Origin: Actinoplanes derwentensis
Lineage (GTDB): Bacteria > Actinomycetota > Actinomycetes > Mycobacteriales > Micromonosporaceae
Assembly: GCF_900104725.1 (NCBI RefSeq)
Contig: NZ_LT629758.1
Coordinates: 9,510,001 to 9,574,000 of the forward strand
Length of the DNA: 64,000 bases
Direction: 5' to 3'
Under the pieces are notes generated by a model. It was given only the letters and a program-made list of their open reading frames with translations. It did no database searches and was not told the DNA's origin. Made by a program: the position numbers and the translations under genes. Below, one piece after another: positions 51,823 to 59,517 of this stretch (positions are counted from its first letter, which is position 1; each line of letters opens with the position of its first letter).

Positions 51823-54342
51823 ATGGCACGCCGCAAAACCGACAAGCGTATCGACCTGTCAGCGTTCGACCAGGCCGGCGCCCGGGTCATCGACAACCCG
51901 CTCAGCACCGAGGTCGAGGACTCCTACCTGGAGTACGCCTACTCGGTCATCCACTCCCGAGCCCTGCCGGACGCCCGGGACGGCCTGAAACCGGTGCACC
52001 GCCGGATCCTCTGGTCGATGTCCGAACAGAACCAGCGACCAGACCGGCCCTACGTCAAGTCGGCACGCGTCGTCGGTGACGTGATGGGTAAGTACCACCC
52101 GCACGGCGATGTCGCGATCTACGACGCCCTGGTCCGGCTCGCCCAGGACTTCTCGCTCAACACCCCGCTCATCGACGGCCACGGCAACTTCGGTTCCCCC
52201 GACGACGGCCCCGCCGCCGCGCGGTACACCGAAGCCCGGATGTCCCGCGAGGCGATGCTGCTGGTCGGCGAGCTGGGCGAGGGCACCGTCGACTTCAAGC
52301 CCACCTACGACGGCTCCGAACAGGAGCCCCGGGTGCTGCCCGCGGCTTTCCCGAACCTGCTGGTCAACGGCACGTCCGGGATCGCCGTCGGGATGGCGAC
52401 CAACATGATCCCGCACAACCTCGGCGAAGTCGTGGCCGCCGCCCGGCTGCTGATCCGCAAGCCGGGCGCCAGCCTCGACGAGCTGATGCGCCTGGTCCCC
52501 GGCCCCGACCTGCCCACCGGCGGCCAGCTGCTGGGCCTCGACGAGGTCCGGCGGGCGTACGAGACCGGCCGTGGTGTGGTCCGGGTCCGGGCCCGCGCCG
52601 AGACCGGCCTACTCGAGGGCGGCCGTGGCCGGCAGGCCATCACCGTCACCGAACTGCCCTACGGCGTCGGCGCCGAGAAGATCATCGAGGCGATCACCGA
52701 CGAGGTGAAGGGCAAAGTGATCACTTCCGGTCCGCGGCGTGGCCAGCGCCAGGCTGCCCGGCTCGCCGGCATCGCCGACGTCAAGGACCTCACCGACCGC
52801 GAGCACGGCATCCGCCTGGTCATCGAATGCAAGGTCGGCGTCAACCCGCAGGCCCTGCTCGCCGACCTCTACCGGCTCACCCCCCTCGAAAGCTCGTTCG
52901 GCATCAACAACCTGGTCCTGGTCGACGGCCAGCCCCGGACCCTCGGCCTGAAAGCCCTGCTGGAGGTCTTCGTCCAGCACCGCTACGACGTGGTGACCCG
53001 CCGGACGCTGTTCCGCCGCACCAAGCGCGAGGACCGGCTGCACCTCGTCGACGGCCTGCTCATCGCCCTGATCGACATCGACCGGGTGGTGGCGCTGATC
53101 CGCGCCAGCGACGACGCGGCCGCCGCCAAGACCGGGCTGATGACCGAGTTCGGGCTCTCCGACATCCAGGCCACCTACATCCTGGACACCCCGCTGCGGC
53201 GGCTCACCCGGTTCGACCGGATCGAGCTGGAGACCGAACAGGATCGGTTGCGCGGCGAGATCGCCGAGCTCAGCCGCATCCTCGACGACGAGGCCGTCCT
53301 CAAGAAGCTCGTCTCCGACGAGCTGGCCGCGGTCACCAAGGAGTTCGGGGCCGCCCGCCGGACCACGCTCATCGACGGTGACCTCAAGGAGGTGCTCGCC
53401 GCCTCGGTGCCGGCCGGCCCACTCGAGGTCGCCGACGACCCCTGCCAGGTCATCCTCTCCGCCAGTGGCCTGATCGCCCGGACCGCCGCGGAGAGCGAGG
53501 AATCCACCGAAGCCGGCAGCCGCAGCGGCCGCACCAAGCACGACGCGGTCCGCGCGGTGATCCACTCCACCGCCCGTGGCCGGATCGTGCTGGTCACCAA
53601 CCTGGGCCGGGCATTCAAGACCGACGTGCTGACCCTGCCGGTCCTGCCCGACCAGTCCGGCACTGTCTCGCTGCGCGGCGGCATGTCCGCCTCCGAGCTG
53701 GTCCCGCTGCACAAGGGGGAACGGGTCGTCGGCATGGCACCGCTCACCAACGGCGACTCGCCGGGCCTCGCGCTGGGCACCCGGCAGGGCTTCGTCAAGG
53801 TGTGCGCGCCGGAGTGGCCGGTCCGCTCCGACGAGTTCGAGGTGATCACCCTGAAGGAGGGCGACGAGGTCCTCCAGGCCACGTGGCTCACCGACGGCAC
53901 CGAAGCCCTGGTCTTCGTCACTTCGGACGCGAACCTGCTGCGCTTCCCCGCGAAACTGGTCCGGCCACAGGGCTTGAAGGGCGGCGGCATGGCCGGCGTC
54001 AACGTGGCCGCCGACGCCGAAGTGGTCTCGTTCAACGCGGTCGCCACCGCCGACGACCAGCACGGCGTCCCGATGGTCGTCACCTCCACCGGCACGCAGG
54101 TCAAGGTGTCACCGTTCGCGTCGTACCCGGCGAAGGGCCGCGCCACCGGCGGCGTCCGGGTCCAGCGCTTCCTGAAGGGCGAGACCCGCCTGACGATCGC
54201 CTGGGTCGGCCCCCGCCCGGTCGGCGCCTCCGAAACCGGCGACCCGGTCGAGCTCCCCGAACCCGACGCCCGCCGCGACGGCTCCGGCAACCCGGTCATC
54301 ATGGGCCCGCAGATCATCGGCCATCTGATCGAAAGGGACTGA
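51823..54342 (+). CDS. DNA topoisomerase (ATP-hydrolysing) A subunit, ParC/GyrA type, 839 aa
   Basis: Winged-helix/tower domain with catalytic Tyr135 in Ala-Ala-Arg-Tyr-Thr-Glu-Ala-Arg-Met and the Gly-Lys-Tyr-His-Pro-His-Gly-Asp motif. A C-terminal beta-pinwheel follows from ~510. The quinolone-resistance position equal to Ser83 of E. coli GyrA is Val97 here, while the Asp87 equivalent is kept. It is co-transcribed with the B subunit. This pair could decatenate chromosomes at septation in a hyphal cell. Confidence 0.93.
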   Translation: MARRKTDKRIDLSAFDQAGARVIDNPLSTEVEDSYLEYAYSVIHSRALPDARDGLKPVHRRILWSMSEQNQRPDRPYVKSARVVGDVMGKYHPHGDVAIYDALVRLAQDFSLNTPLIDGHGNFGSPDDGPAAARYTEARMSREAMLLVGELGEGTVDFKPTYDGSEQEPRVLPAAFPNLLVNGTSGIAVGMATNMIPHNLGEVVAAARLLIRKPGASLDELMRLVPGPDLPTGGQLLGLDEVRRAYETGRGVVRVRARAETGLLEGGRGRQAITVTELPYGVGAEKIIEAITDEVKGKVITSGPRRGQRQAARLAGIADVKDLTDREHGIRLVIECKVGVNPQALLADLYRLTPLESSFGINNLVLVDGQPRTLGLKALLEVFVQHRYDVVTRRTLFRRTKREDRLHLVDGLLIALIDIDRVVALIRASDDAAAAKTGLMTEFGLSDIQATYILDTPLRRLTRFDRIELETEQDRLRGEIAELSRILDDEAVLKKLVSDELAAVTKEFGAARRTTLIDGDLKEVLAASVPAGPLEVADDPCQVILSASGLIARTAAESEESTEAGSRSGRTKHDAVRAVIHSTARGRIVLVTNLGRAFKTDVLTLPVLPDQSGTVSLRGGMSASELVPLHKGERVVGMAPLTNGDSPGLALGTRQGFVKVCAPEWPVRSDEFEVITLKEGDEVLQATWLTDGTEALVFVTSDANLLRFPAKLVRPQGLKGGGMAGVNVAADAEVVSFNAVATADDQHGVPMVVTSTGTQVKVSPFASYPAKGRATGGVRVQRFLKGETRLTIAWVGPRPVGASETGDPVELPEPDARRDGSGNPVIMGPQIIGHLIERD

Positions 54343-54378
54343 TTCCAGGGCGAATCGTCCGGCAGTGGAACGGTTGTC

Positions 54379-54445
54379 TTGGGGGCGGCGGTGGCCACTC
54401 CGGGTGGATCAGATTCGGTCCCCCGGTGGCCACCGTCGCCCCCAA
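54379..54445 (+). terminator. Long-armed hairpin after the topoisomerase operon
   Basis: A 20-bp stem (TTGGGGGCGGCGGTGGCCAC with its complement, one mismatch) across a 27-nt loop, 37 bp after the stop codon. There is no T-run; a terminator or 3' stabiliser is likely. Confidence 0.7.
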
Positions 54446-54599
54446 AGCCTTTAAAGACGCGATCAAGGGCGTGATTTTTTACGCGTCCGGGGATTCCAGG
54501 CGCAGGTGGGTGTCGCGTGCCATCACGCCTGGTGGACGTCGGTTCCGGTCTCCTCGCGGGTTCCGGGCCGAATGCGATGGCCGGCGAGGCGGGCCGTGC

Positions 54600-55035
54600 G
54601 GCCCGGGACAGCTTGCCAGCTTTTCATAGGACTGCTCTGGTGCTCGTCGAAATCAGGGCAGCGGCGAAATCGTGGCGCCGATTCACGTACAGGCCGCCCC
54701 GGGACATGCCGACGATGACGTTGTGGCAGGCCGGTGCGGTCGGTGTCGGACGGGAAGGCTTTCGGTCACCCGGATCTCGGTTCTCAGCGCGGCACTGATG
54801 AGAATCCCGTCCTCCACGCGGCCGCCGGGAGTGCCGGTGCGGACATCCGCCCAGTAGCCCCGCCCCGCCCCGCCCCGCCCCGCCTCAGGAAGGTGACCAG
54901 GTGCCGGCCGTCATCGTATGGCTCGATCAAGGGTGTCCCGGTCTTGATCACCTCGACCCAGAGGCGGTCGACGGCGCCTGGTTCGGGGGCGTCGATGAGA
55001 GCGGCGATCTGGGGACTCTGCACGACGAACATCAT
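54600..55035 (-). pseudogene. Decayed enterochelin-esterase-like gene
   Basis: The first ~55 residues from the ATG at 55035 resemble the N-terminus of enterochelin esterases (Trp-Val-Glu-Val-Ile-Lys-Thr-Gly-Thr-Pro-Leu-Ile-Glu-Pro). The frame then enters a CCCCG run at about 54858-54884 and loses homology. Further along on the same strand and in another frame, Val-Gly-Met-Ser-Arg-Gly-Gly-Leu followed by Arg-His-Asp-Phe resembles the GxSxG nucleophile region. Frameshifts plus deletion are implied. The rest of 54446-55112 holds no other gene I can support. Confidence 0.45.
54858..54884. repeat. CCCCG pentanucleotide run
   Basis: About five tandem CCCCG units inside the decayed esterase. It is a likely slippage site. 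Confidence 0.9.
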
Positions 55036-55112
55036 TTGCTTTCCGGCGGCGACCGGCCCGGAATCGGCAAGAGCTGAGATCTCTCAACATGTCCACAGTG
55101 AATTGAGCCGGT

Positions 55113-55556
55113 TCACCAGACGGGACGGATACGGCCCGGCTCGGCCAGGTGGAGCAGGGCGGTGCGGAGGGCGGCGATCTGGCCCGGGGTCAAGGCGGTG
55201 GCCAGTGGGCGGAGGGTCGCATTGGCGGCGGCGGTGGCGGCCTCGGTGCAGGCGTTACCCCTTTCGGTCAGGGTCAGGAGGCGGGCTCGGGCGTCGGCGG
55301 GGTGTGGGCCGCGTTTCAGGTAGCCCTTCCGGATCAACTCCTCGGCCATCTGGCTGGCGGCCTGTTTGGTGATCTCCAGATGCTCGGCCAATTCGGTGAC
55401 GGTGGCACCGGCGCCGGAGATCCGGGCGAAGGCGAAGCCGTGGGCGGGGCGGATGTCGGTGAAGCCGGCCTCCCGGACCCGGGAGTCGATGCCGTCCACC
55501 AGGGCTCGGGCCGCGCTCAGCAGGAGCACCGGGATGTCGTGGAGATCGTCGGGCAC
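55113..55556 (-). CDS. MarR-family transcriptional regulator, 147 aa
   Basis: The winged-helix core is clear: Ala-Thr-Val-Thr-Glu-Leu-Ala-Glu-His-Leu-Glu-Ile-Thr-Lys-Gln-Ala-Ala-Ser, then Glu-Leu-Ile-Arg-Lys-Gly-Tyr-Leu and the wing. GTG start at 55556. It is divergent from a cupin gene with a perfect 16-bp-arm palindrome between them. The regulator probably controls both genes; the ligand is unknown. Confidence 0.92.
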   Translation of the reverse strand: MPDDLHDIPVLLLSAARALVDGIDSRVREAGFTDIRPAHGFAFARISGAGATVTELAEHLEITKQAASQMAEELIRKGYLKRGPHPADARARLLTLTERGNACTEAATAAANATLRPLATALTPGQIAALRTALLHLAEPGRIRPVW

Positions 55557-55577
55557 CGGAACAGTTTGACACGACGG

Positions 55578-55611
55578 TCAATCTGCTTGACTATTTAGTC
55601 AAGCAGATTGA
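55578..55611. promoter_or_regulatory. MarR operator, perfect 16-bp-arm palindrome
   Basis: TCAATCTGCTTGACTA, two bases, then its exact complement. The inner core TTGACTATTTAGTCAA is typical of MarR boxes. A further TTGACTAAATG lies just downstream, ahead of the cupin ribosome-binding site. The site lies between divergent genes, so occupancy would repress both. Confidence 0.85.
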
Positions 55612-55628
55612 CTAAATGAGGAGGGAAC

Positions 55629-56003
55629 ATGTCGGTTTATCGCGGGTCCGAGGCGGTGGCGCATCGGATGGACGGGGTGGTCTTCCACGCGTACGCGTCG
55701 CCGTCGAACGGCAGCCGTGAGCTCTGTGCCTGGCGGGTGGAGATCGCGAGCGGGGTTACCGGATCGCCGCATCGGGTGGGGCGTGACGAGGTGCTGATGG
55801 TGCTCTCCGGCGCCCTGTCGTTCCGCCTCGACGGGGTGGCCGGGCTGGCCGGGCCGGGTGACGTGGTGGTGGTTCCGGCCGGCAGCGAGTTCCAGGCGGG
55901 CAACGGCGGCCCGGTCACCGCCTCGGCGTGGGTGACCACCAGCGCCGGCTTCGAGGCCACCATGCCCGACGGCACAACGATCACCCCACCCTGGGCGAGC
56001 TGA
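55629..56003 (+). CDS. Cupin-domain protein, 124 aa
   Basis: Single beta-barrel cupin: His-Arg-Val-Gly-Arg-Asp-Glu-Val-Leu-Met-Val-Leu-Ser-Gly for motif 1 and Gly-Pro-Gly-Asp-Val-Val-Val-Val-Pro-Ala-Gly for motif 2. The metal-binding set is partial, with one His and one Glu clearly placed. ATG at 55629 follows GAGGAGGG. It is divergent from, and probably controlled by, the MarR regulator. Confidence 0.9.
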   Translation: MSVYRGSEAVAHRMDGVVFHAYASPSNGSRELCAWRVEIASGVTGSPHRVGRDEVLMVLSGALSFRLDGVAGLAGPGDVVVVPAGSEFQAGNGGPVTASAWVTTSAGFEATMPDGTTITPPWAS

Positions 56004-56011
56004 CGCCCCGC

Positions 56012-56111
56012 GTGGTGAGGTGGGGTTCGAATCGCACCCCAACTCGTCACGGGCGGGCGATCCCGCAACTGTGTGGTGAGCAGCGGTTCGATCCGGACCC
56101 TGGCTCACCAC
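56012..56111. repeat. 39-bp palindromic repeats, locus 3 (two units, 61-bp period)
   Basis: Units at 56012-56050 and 56073-56111, starts 61 bp apart, with a 22-bp spacer. Each opens GTGGTGAG and closes CGTCAC or CTCACCAC. Unit 2 keeps a 9-bp perfect outer stem, and unit 1 has two mismatches. The array begins 8 bp after the cupin stop and ends 9 bp before the 3' end of the convergent aldo/keto reductase gene. Confidence 0.85.
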
Positions 56112-56120
56112 GCTGTCTGT

Positions 56121-57071
56121 TTAGGCGAGTGCGCGGACGGCGGCCAGGTCGGCGGGGGAGAGCGGGCCCTGGGACTCGGCTTTCAGGCATTCGGACAGTT
56201 CGGCGCGGTTCTTGACGCCGAGCACGACGGTGGCCACTCCGGGGACCGAGAGGGCGTAGCGGTGGGCCAGCGAAGCGGGTGACTCGCCGAGTTCGGCGGC
56301 CAGTTCACGGAACGGTTCGGCGCGGGCGAAGTCGACTGCCGCCGGATGGGTGGGCGGCACCGTGCGGTCCAGGGCGCTGGTCAGGGAACCGCCGGCCACC
56401 GCGCGGATGGCGATCACCGCGATCCCGGCGGCGGCCGCGGCGGCCCGCAGGGCGTCGTTGCCGGGGCGGGCGGTGTCGCCGTGCATCCACAGGTCGCCGG
56501 ACTGGTCGAGGGCGTTCACCACGATCTGGGCGGCGTCCGGAGCCGGCGTGGCCCGGAACGCGTCCAGTAGTGGTCCCGGATCACCCACGGCGGTGATGCC
56601 CCAGGCCCCGATCAGGCCCTCGGCGCGCAGTCGTTCGAACTCGGGCACGATCTCGTCCTGGTAGTCGGCCGGAGCGATCGTGCCGGACAGTGTGGTGCCG
56701 GCCCGCCGGAACTGGGTGTGCAGCAGGAACAGGTCCAGGTGGTCGCGGCCGAGCCGGGTGAGACTGTCCCGCAGGCTGCGGCGGATGCGGGCGGCGAAAT
56801 CGCGGCCCTCGTCGTCCTGCAACTGGACCTTGCTGGTGATCCGTACCTCGCGGGCGGAGCCCCGGAGGGCGTCGGCCACGGCCCGCTCGGACTCGAAGTC
56901 GGTGCCGTAACTGGGGGCCAGGTCCAGCATCGTGATCCCGGCGTCGAGTGCGGCGTGGACGGTCGCGACGGCTTCCGCACGGTCGGTGCTGCCCCACACG
57001 CCGCCGATGCCGCCACCACCGAGAGTCAGTGCGCTGATCCGGCCCAGACGCCCGAAGTCCCGTAGTTCCAT
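56121..57071 (-). CDS. Aldo/keto reductase, 316 aa
   Basis: TIM-barrel NADPH oxidoreductase. The catalytic set is Asp and Tyr in Leu-Asp-Leu-Ala-Pro-Ser-Tyr-Gly, Lys in Ile-Thr-Ser-Lys-Val and His in Phe-Leu-Leu-His-Thr-Gln. A start ATG at 57071 is supported by GGGAGAACATC. Substrate unknown. Confidence 0.92.
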   Translation of the reverse strand: MELRDFGRLGRISALTLGGGGIGGVWGSTDRAEAVATVHAALDAGITMLDLAPSYGTDFESERAVADALRGSAREVRITSKVQLQDDEGRDFAARIRRSLRDSLTRLGRDHLDLFLLHTQFRRAGTTLSGTIAPADYQDEIVPEFERLRAEGLIGAWGITAVGDPGPLLDAFRATPAPDAAQIVVNALDQSGDLWMHGDTARPGNDALRAAAAAAGIAVIAIRAVAGGSLTSALDRTVPPTHPAAVDFARAEPFRELAAELGESPASLAHRYALSVPGVATVVLGVKNRAELSECLKAESQGPLSPADLAAVRALA

Positions 57072-57135
57072 GATGTTCTCCCGTCGATTCCCGTCGATCC
57101 GGAATCGACGGTATGACCTGGAGCGCGCTCCAGAT

Positions 57136-57225
57136 CAAGACGCGGAAGACCTAGGACGCGGAAGAGCAAGACGCGGAAGAGCAAGACGCGGAAGAGCAAG
57201 ACGCGGAACAGCTAGGACGCGAGAG
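57136..57225. repeat. 15-16-bp tandem repeats, about six copies
   Basis: Units of CAAGACGCGGAAGAG (two exact copies at 57167-57196), flanked by variants starting CTAGGACGCG. They lie in the gap between the aldo/keto reductase start and the end of the next small gene. No gene is encoded. Confidence 0.85.
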
Positions 57226-57272
57226 GCAGCCGGCGGAGTCGATCGGCCCCGCCGGCCGTCGGTCGGTAGAGA

Positions 57273-57473
57273 TTACTTGCTGGGCTCGGGGACGTCGCAC
57301 TTGATCTTCGGGTTGACACCCATCCAGTTGAGCGGGCCGGCGACCGTGGTCACGATGACCGTGCCCGCCTCCGCGCAGCTGGCGTCCTCGGTGTCCGAGA
57401 AATAGCCGCGTTCGTAGGCCGCGATGCCGCCGAGAATGAGCCAGATGACAAGAATTACCGCACCGATACGCAT
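57273..57473 (-). CDS. Small single-pass membrane protein, 66 aa
   Basis: An N-terminal hydrophobic stretch (about residues 3-20) is followed by a short exported part with two cysteines (Ala-Ser-Cys-Ala and Ile-Lys-Cys-Asp). ATG at 57473 with GGAGG upstream. The longer reading frame extending upstream is a shadow of the methyltransferase gene. Function unknown. Confidence 0.68.
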   Translation of the reverse strand: MRIGAVILVIWLILGGIAAYERGYFSDTEDASCAEAGTVIVTTVAGPLNWMGVNPKIKCDVPEPSK

Positions 57474-57528
57474 TTGAGAGCCTCCATAGCCGAGGGGTGA
57501 GCGACTCATACCCCGGCTATGGCGATCA

Positions 57529-58356
57529 CTAAACGGCGGGCCGGGTGGCCTGGAGGGTGTAACTGTGCGGTAAACGGGCGGGCCGGTCGGTGAGCTGGTA
57601 TTCCCCGTCGCCGATGTGCTGCATCCGGCCGGTGATCGCGTTCCACGGCACGCTCTGGTGTTCCTCCAGGCCGGTGAGGACGAGACCGGCTTCGAGAACG
57701 GCGGTGACGATCTCGCCGATGCCGTGGTTCCACTCGTGTGTGACGGTGTGGGTGAACACGTGCTCGGTGGCCACATAGGTGGAGGCTTCGTCGTACACCT
57801 GGGGCTCGGTGGTCTCGAAGTAGGGCTCGGTGATCGAGAGCAGTCCGTCGGTGCGCTCGTAGTCGAGGGACCACAGCACCGGGTGCCCCTCACGGACGAA
57901 GAGCCGCCCGCCCGGCGCCAGCAGTGACGCCACCGTCCGCGCCCAGCGTTTGATGTCGGGCAGCCAGCAGAGCGCCCCGATCCCGGTGTAGACGAGATCG
58001 AATTCGCCGGTGAGGGCCGACCGGGCCGAGTAGACGTCACTCTCGACGAAGTCGACGGCCGCGCCGGCGGAGGCGGCCAGCGAACGGGCCGAGGCCAGGG
58101 AGGCGCCGGAGAAGTCCAGGCCGGTCATGGTGGCGCCGAGCCGGGCCAGCGACAGGGTGTCGGTGCCGATGTGGCACTGGAGATGCACCCCGCGCAGCCC
58201 GGCCACGTCGCCGAGCCGGGGTTGATCGAACCGGACCACCTCACTGAGGAACTGGGGGTCGTCGGCGAAACGAGAGACCTGGTAGTCCGGTGAGGCGGTG
58301 TGGGCCACCGCGCGGTCGTCCCAGTTGGCCCGGTTCAGATCGAGATAATCGGTCAT
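57529..58356 (-). CDS. Class I SAM-dependent methyltransferase, 275 aa
   Basis: N-terminus Leu-Asp-Leu-Asn-Arg-Ala-Asn-Trp-Asp and motif I His-Leu-Gln-Cys-His-Ile-Gly-Thr-Asp-Thr, with Gly-Leu-Asp-Phe-Ser-Gly-Ala-Ser-Leu as motif II. This is the group of ~270-aa actinobacterial methyltransferases with a degenerate Gly-rich loop. ATG 58356. A dead transposon-type element starts about 20 bp upstream, so its promoter may have been changed. Confidence 0.88.
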   Translation of the reverse strand: MTDYLDLNRANWDDRAVAHTASPDYQVSRFADDPQFLSEVVRFDQPRLGDVAGLRGVHLQCHIGTDTLSLARLGATMTGLDFSGASLASARSLAASAGAAVDFVESDVYSARSALTGEFDLVYTGIGALCWLPDIKRWARTVASLLAPGGRLFVREGHPVLWSLDYERTDGLLSITEPYFETTEPQVYDEASTYVATEHVFTHTVTHEWNHGIGEIVTAVLEAGLVLTGLEEHQSVPWNAITGRMQHIGDGEYQLTDRPARLPHSYTLQATRPAV

Positions 58357-58373
58357 CAGATTCCTTTCGTGGA

Positions 58374-59470
58374 GACTCCGGCCTTCAGGCCGGGGAGGAA
58401 ACGGAGTGCCCTGTGGGGCCGGTCAGGGATAGCCGATCCGCCGTCGAGGTGGATCGGCGTGTGCACCGGAACCCCTACGGGCCCGGTTTGAAACAGGTGT
58501 GCTATCCATTGTGGATGAGCGCCCCCGCGAAGCGGGCCTACCGGTTTCGCTTCTATCCGACGCATCGGCAGGCCGGCCTGCTGGTGCGGACGTTCGGGTG
58601 TGCGCAAGGTCTACAACCTTGCCCTGCAAGCCCAGACCGTTGCCTGGTCCGAGCGCCACGAACGGGTGAACTACGCGGCTACCGGCGCGATGTTGACGGT
58701 GTGGAAGAAATCCGAGGAGCTGGCGTTTCTGAACGAGGTGTCGTGTGTGCCGTTGCAGCAGTGCCAGCGGCATCCGCAGGGCGGATTCACCGCGTTCTTC
58801 GAGAAGCGGGCCGGGTTTCCGCGGTTCAAGTCCAAACGCCGGTCGAAGGCGTCGGCAGAGTTCACCGCCTCGGCCTTCCGGTGGCGTGATGGTGAGCTGA
58901 CCCTGGCCAAGATGACCACACCCCTGCAAGTGGTGTGGTCGCGGCCGGTGCCGCAAGACGGTGCGCCGTATGCCCGGACGGCCGACCGGCGCCGTGACCA
59001 TCTGCATCAACTGACGACTCGGCTCGTGCGTGAGACTCAAACGCTCGTGATCGAGGATCTGCCCGTGCGAAACATGGTCAAGAACCATCGTCTGGCCCGG
59101 AGCATCTCCGACGCCGCTTGGTCGTTGTTGCGGGAACTGCTCACCTACAAATGCGCCTGGTACGGGCGGAACCTGATCGTCATCGACCGCTGGTACCCGT
59201 CGTCGAAACTGTGCTCGCACTGCGGGCACCTGATCGACACACTGCCGCTGGGCGTACGGACGTGGGTGTGTCCCGGCTGCGGCACCCTCCACGACCGCGA
59301 CGTCAACGCAGCGAGAAACATCTTGGCCGCCGGGCCGGCGGTGTCTGCCTGTGGAGCTGGCGTAAGACCTCAACGGGGAAACCTCCGTCCGGGGCGGCAG
59401 GCTGTGAAGCAGGAAACCCGGCGGGCGACCACCGGAATTCCCGTCCCTTGAGGGCGGGGATGATGTCAAG
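58374..59470 (+). mobile_element. IS200/IS605-family (IS1341-like) TnpB-only element, decayed
   Basis: The left side has a short perfect hairpin CCGGCC-TTCA-GGCCGG (58379-58394). The right side has CCCGTCCCTTGAGGGCGGGG before ATGATGTCAA at about 59445-59470, the typical right-end fold of this family and the 3' part of the TnpB guide RNA. No tnpA transposase is present. The only gene inside is a broken tnpB. The exact ends are estimates. Confidence 0.7.
58515..59451 (+). pseudogene. tnpB: tnpB remnant, frameshifted and with an internal deletion
   Basis: The N-terminal part (Tyr-Arg-Phe-Arg-Phe-Tyr-Pro-Thr) is in one frame to about 58600; the rest continues in another (Arg-Lys-Val-Tyr-Asn-Leu-Ala), consistent with loss of two bases. 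The RuvC-II Glu (Val-Ile-Glu-Asp-Leu), the zinc finger (Cys-Ser-His-Cys and Cys-Pro-Gly-Cys) and the RuvC-III Asp (His-Asp-Arg-Asp-Val-Asn-Ala-Ala) are present. The RuvC-I block with Gly-Ile-Asp-Leu-Gly is missing: roughly 100 residues appear deleted between the Arg-Pro-Val-Pro and Asp-His-Leu-His-Gln segments. It cannot be an active nuclease. Confidence 0.85.
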
Positions 59471-59475
59471 GTGCG
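59440..59475 (+). ncRNA. Right-end fold of the TnpB element (omega-RNA 3' part)
   Basis: CCCGTCCCTTGAGGGCGGGG forms the terminal hairpin near the element's right end, overlapping the 3' end of tnpB, where TnpB guide RNAs are found in this family. Expression is unknown and the nuclease is dead. Confidence 0.45.
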
Positions 59476-59517
59476 GACGGTAAACGATCCCGGAACCACA
59501 GCGCACCGCGTTTATGC

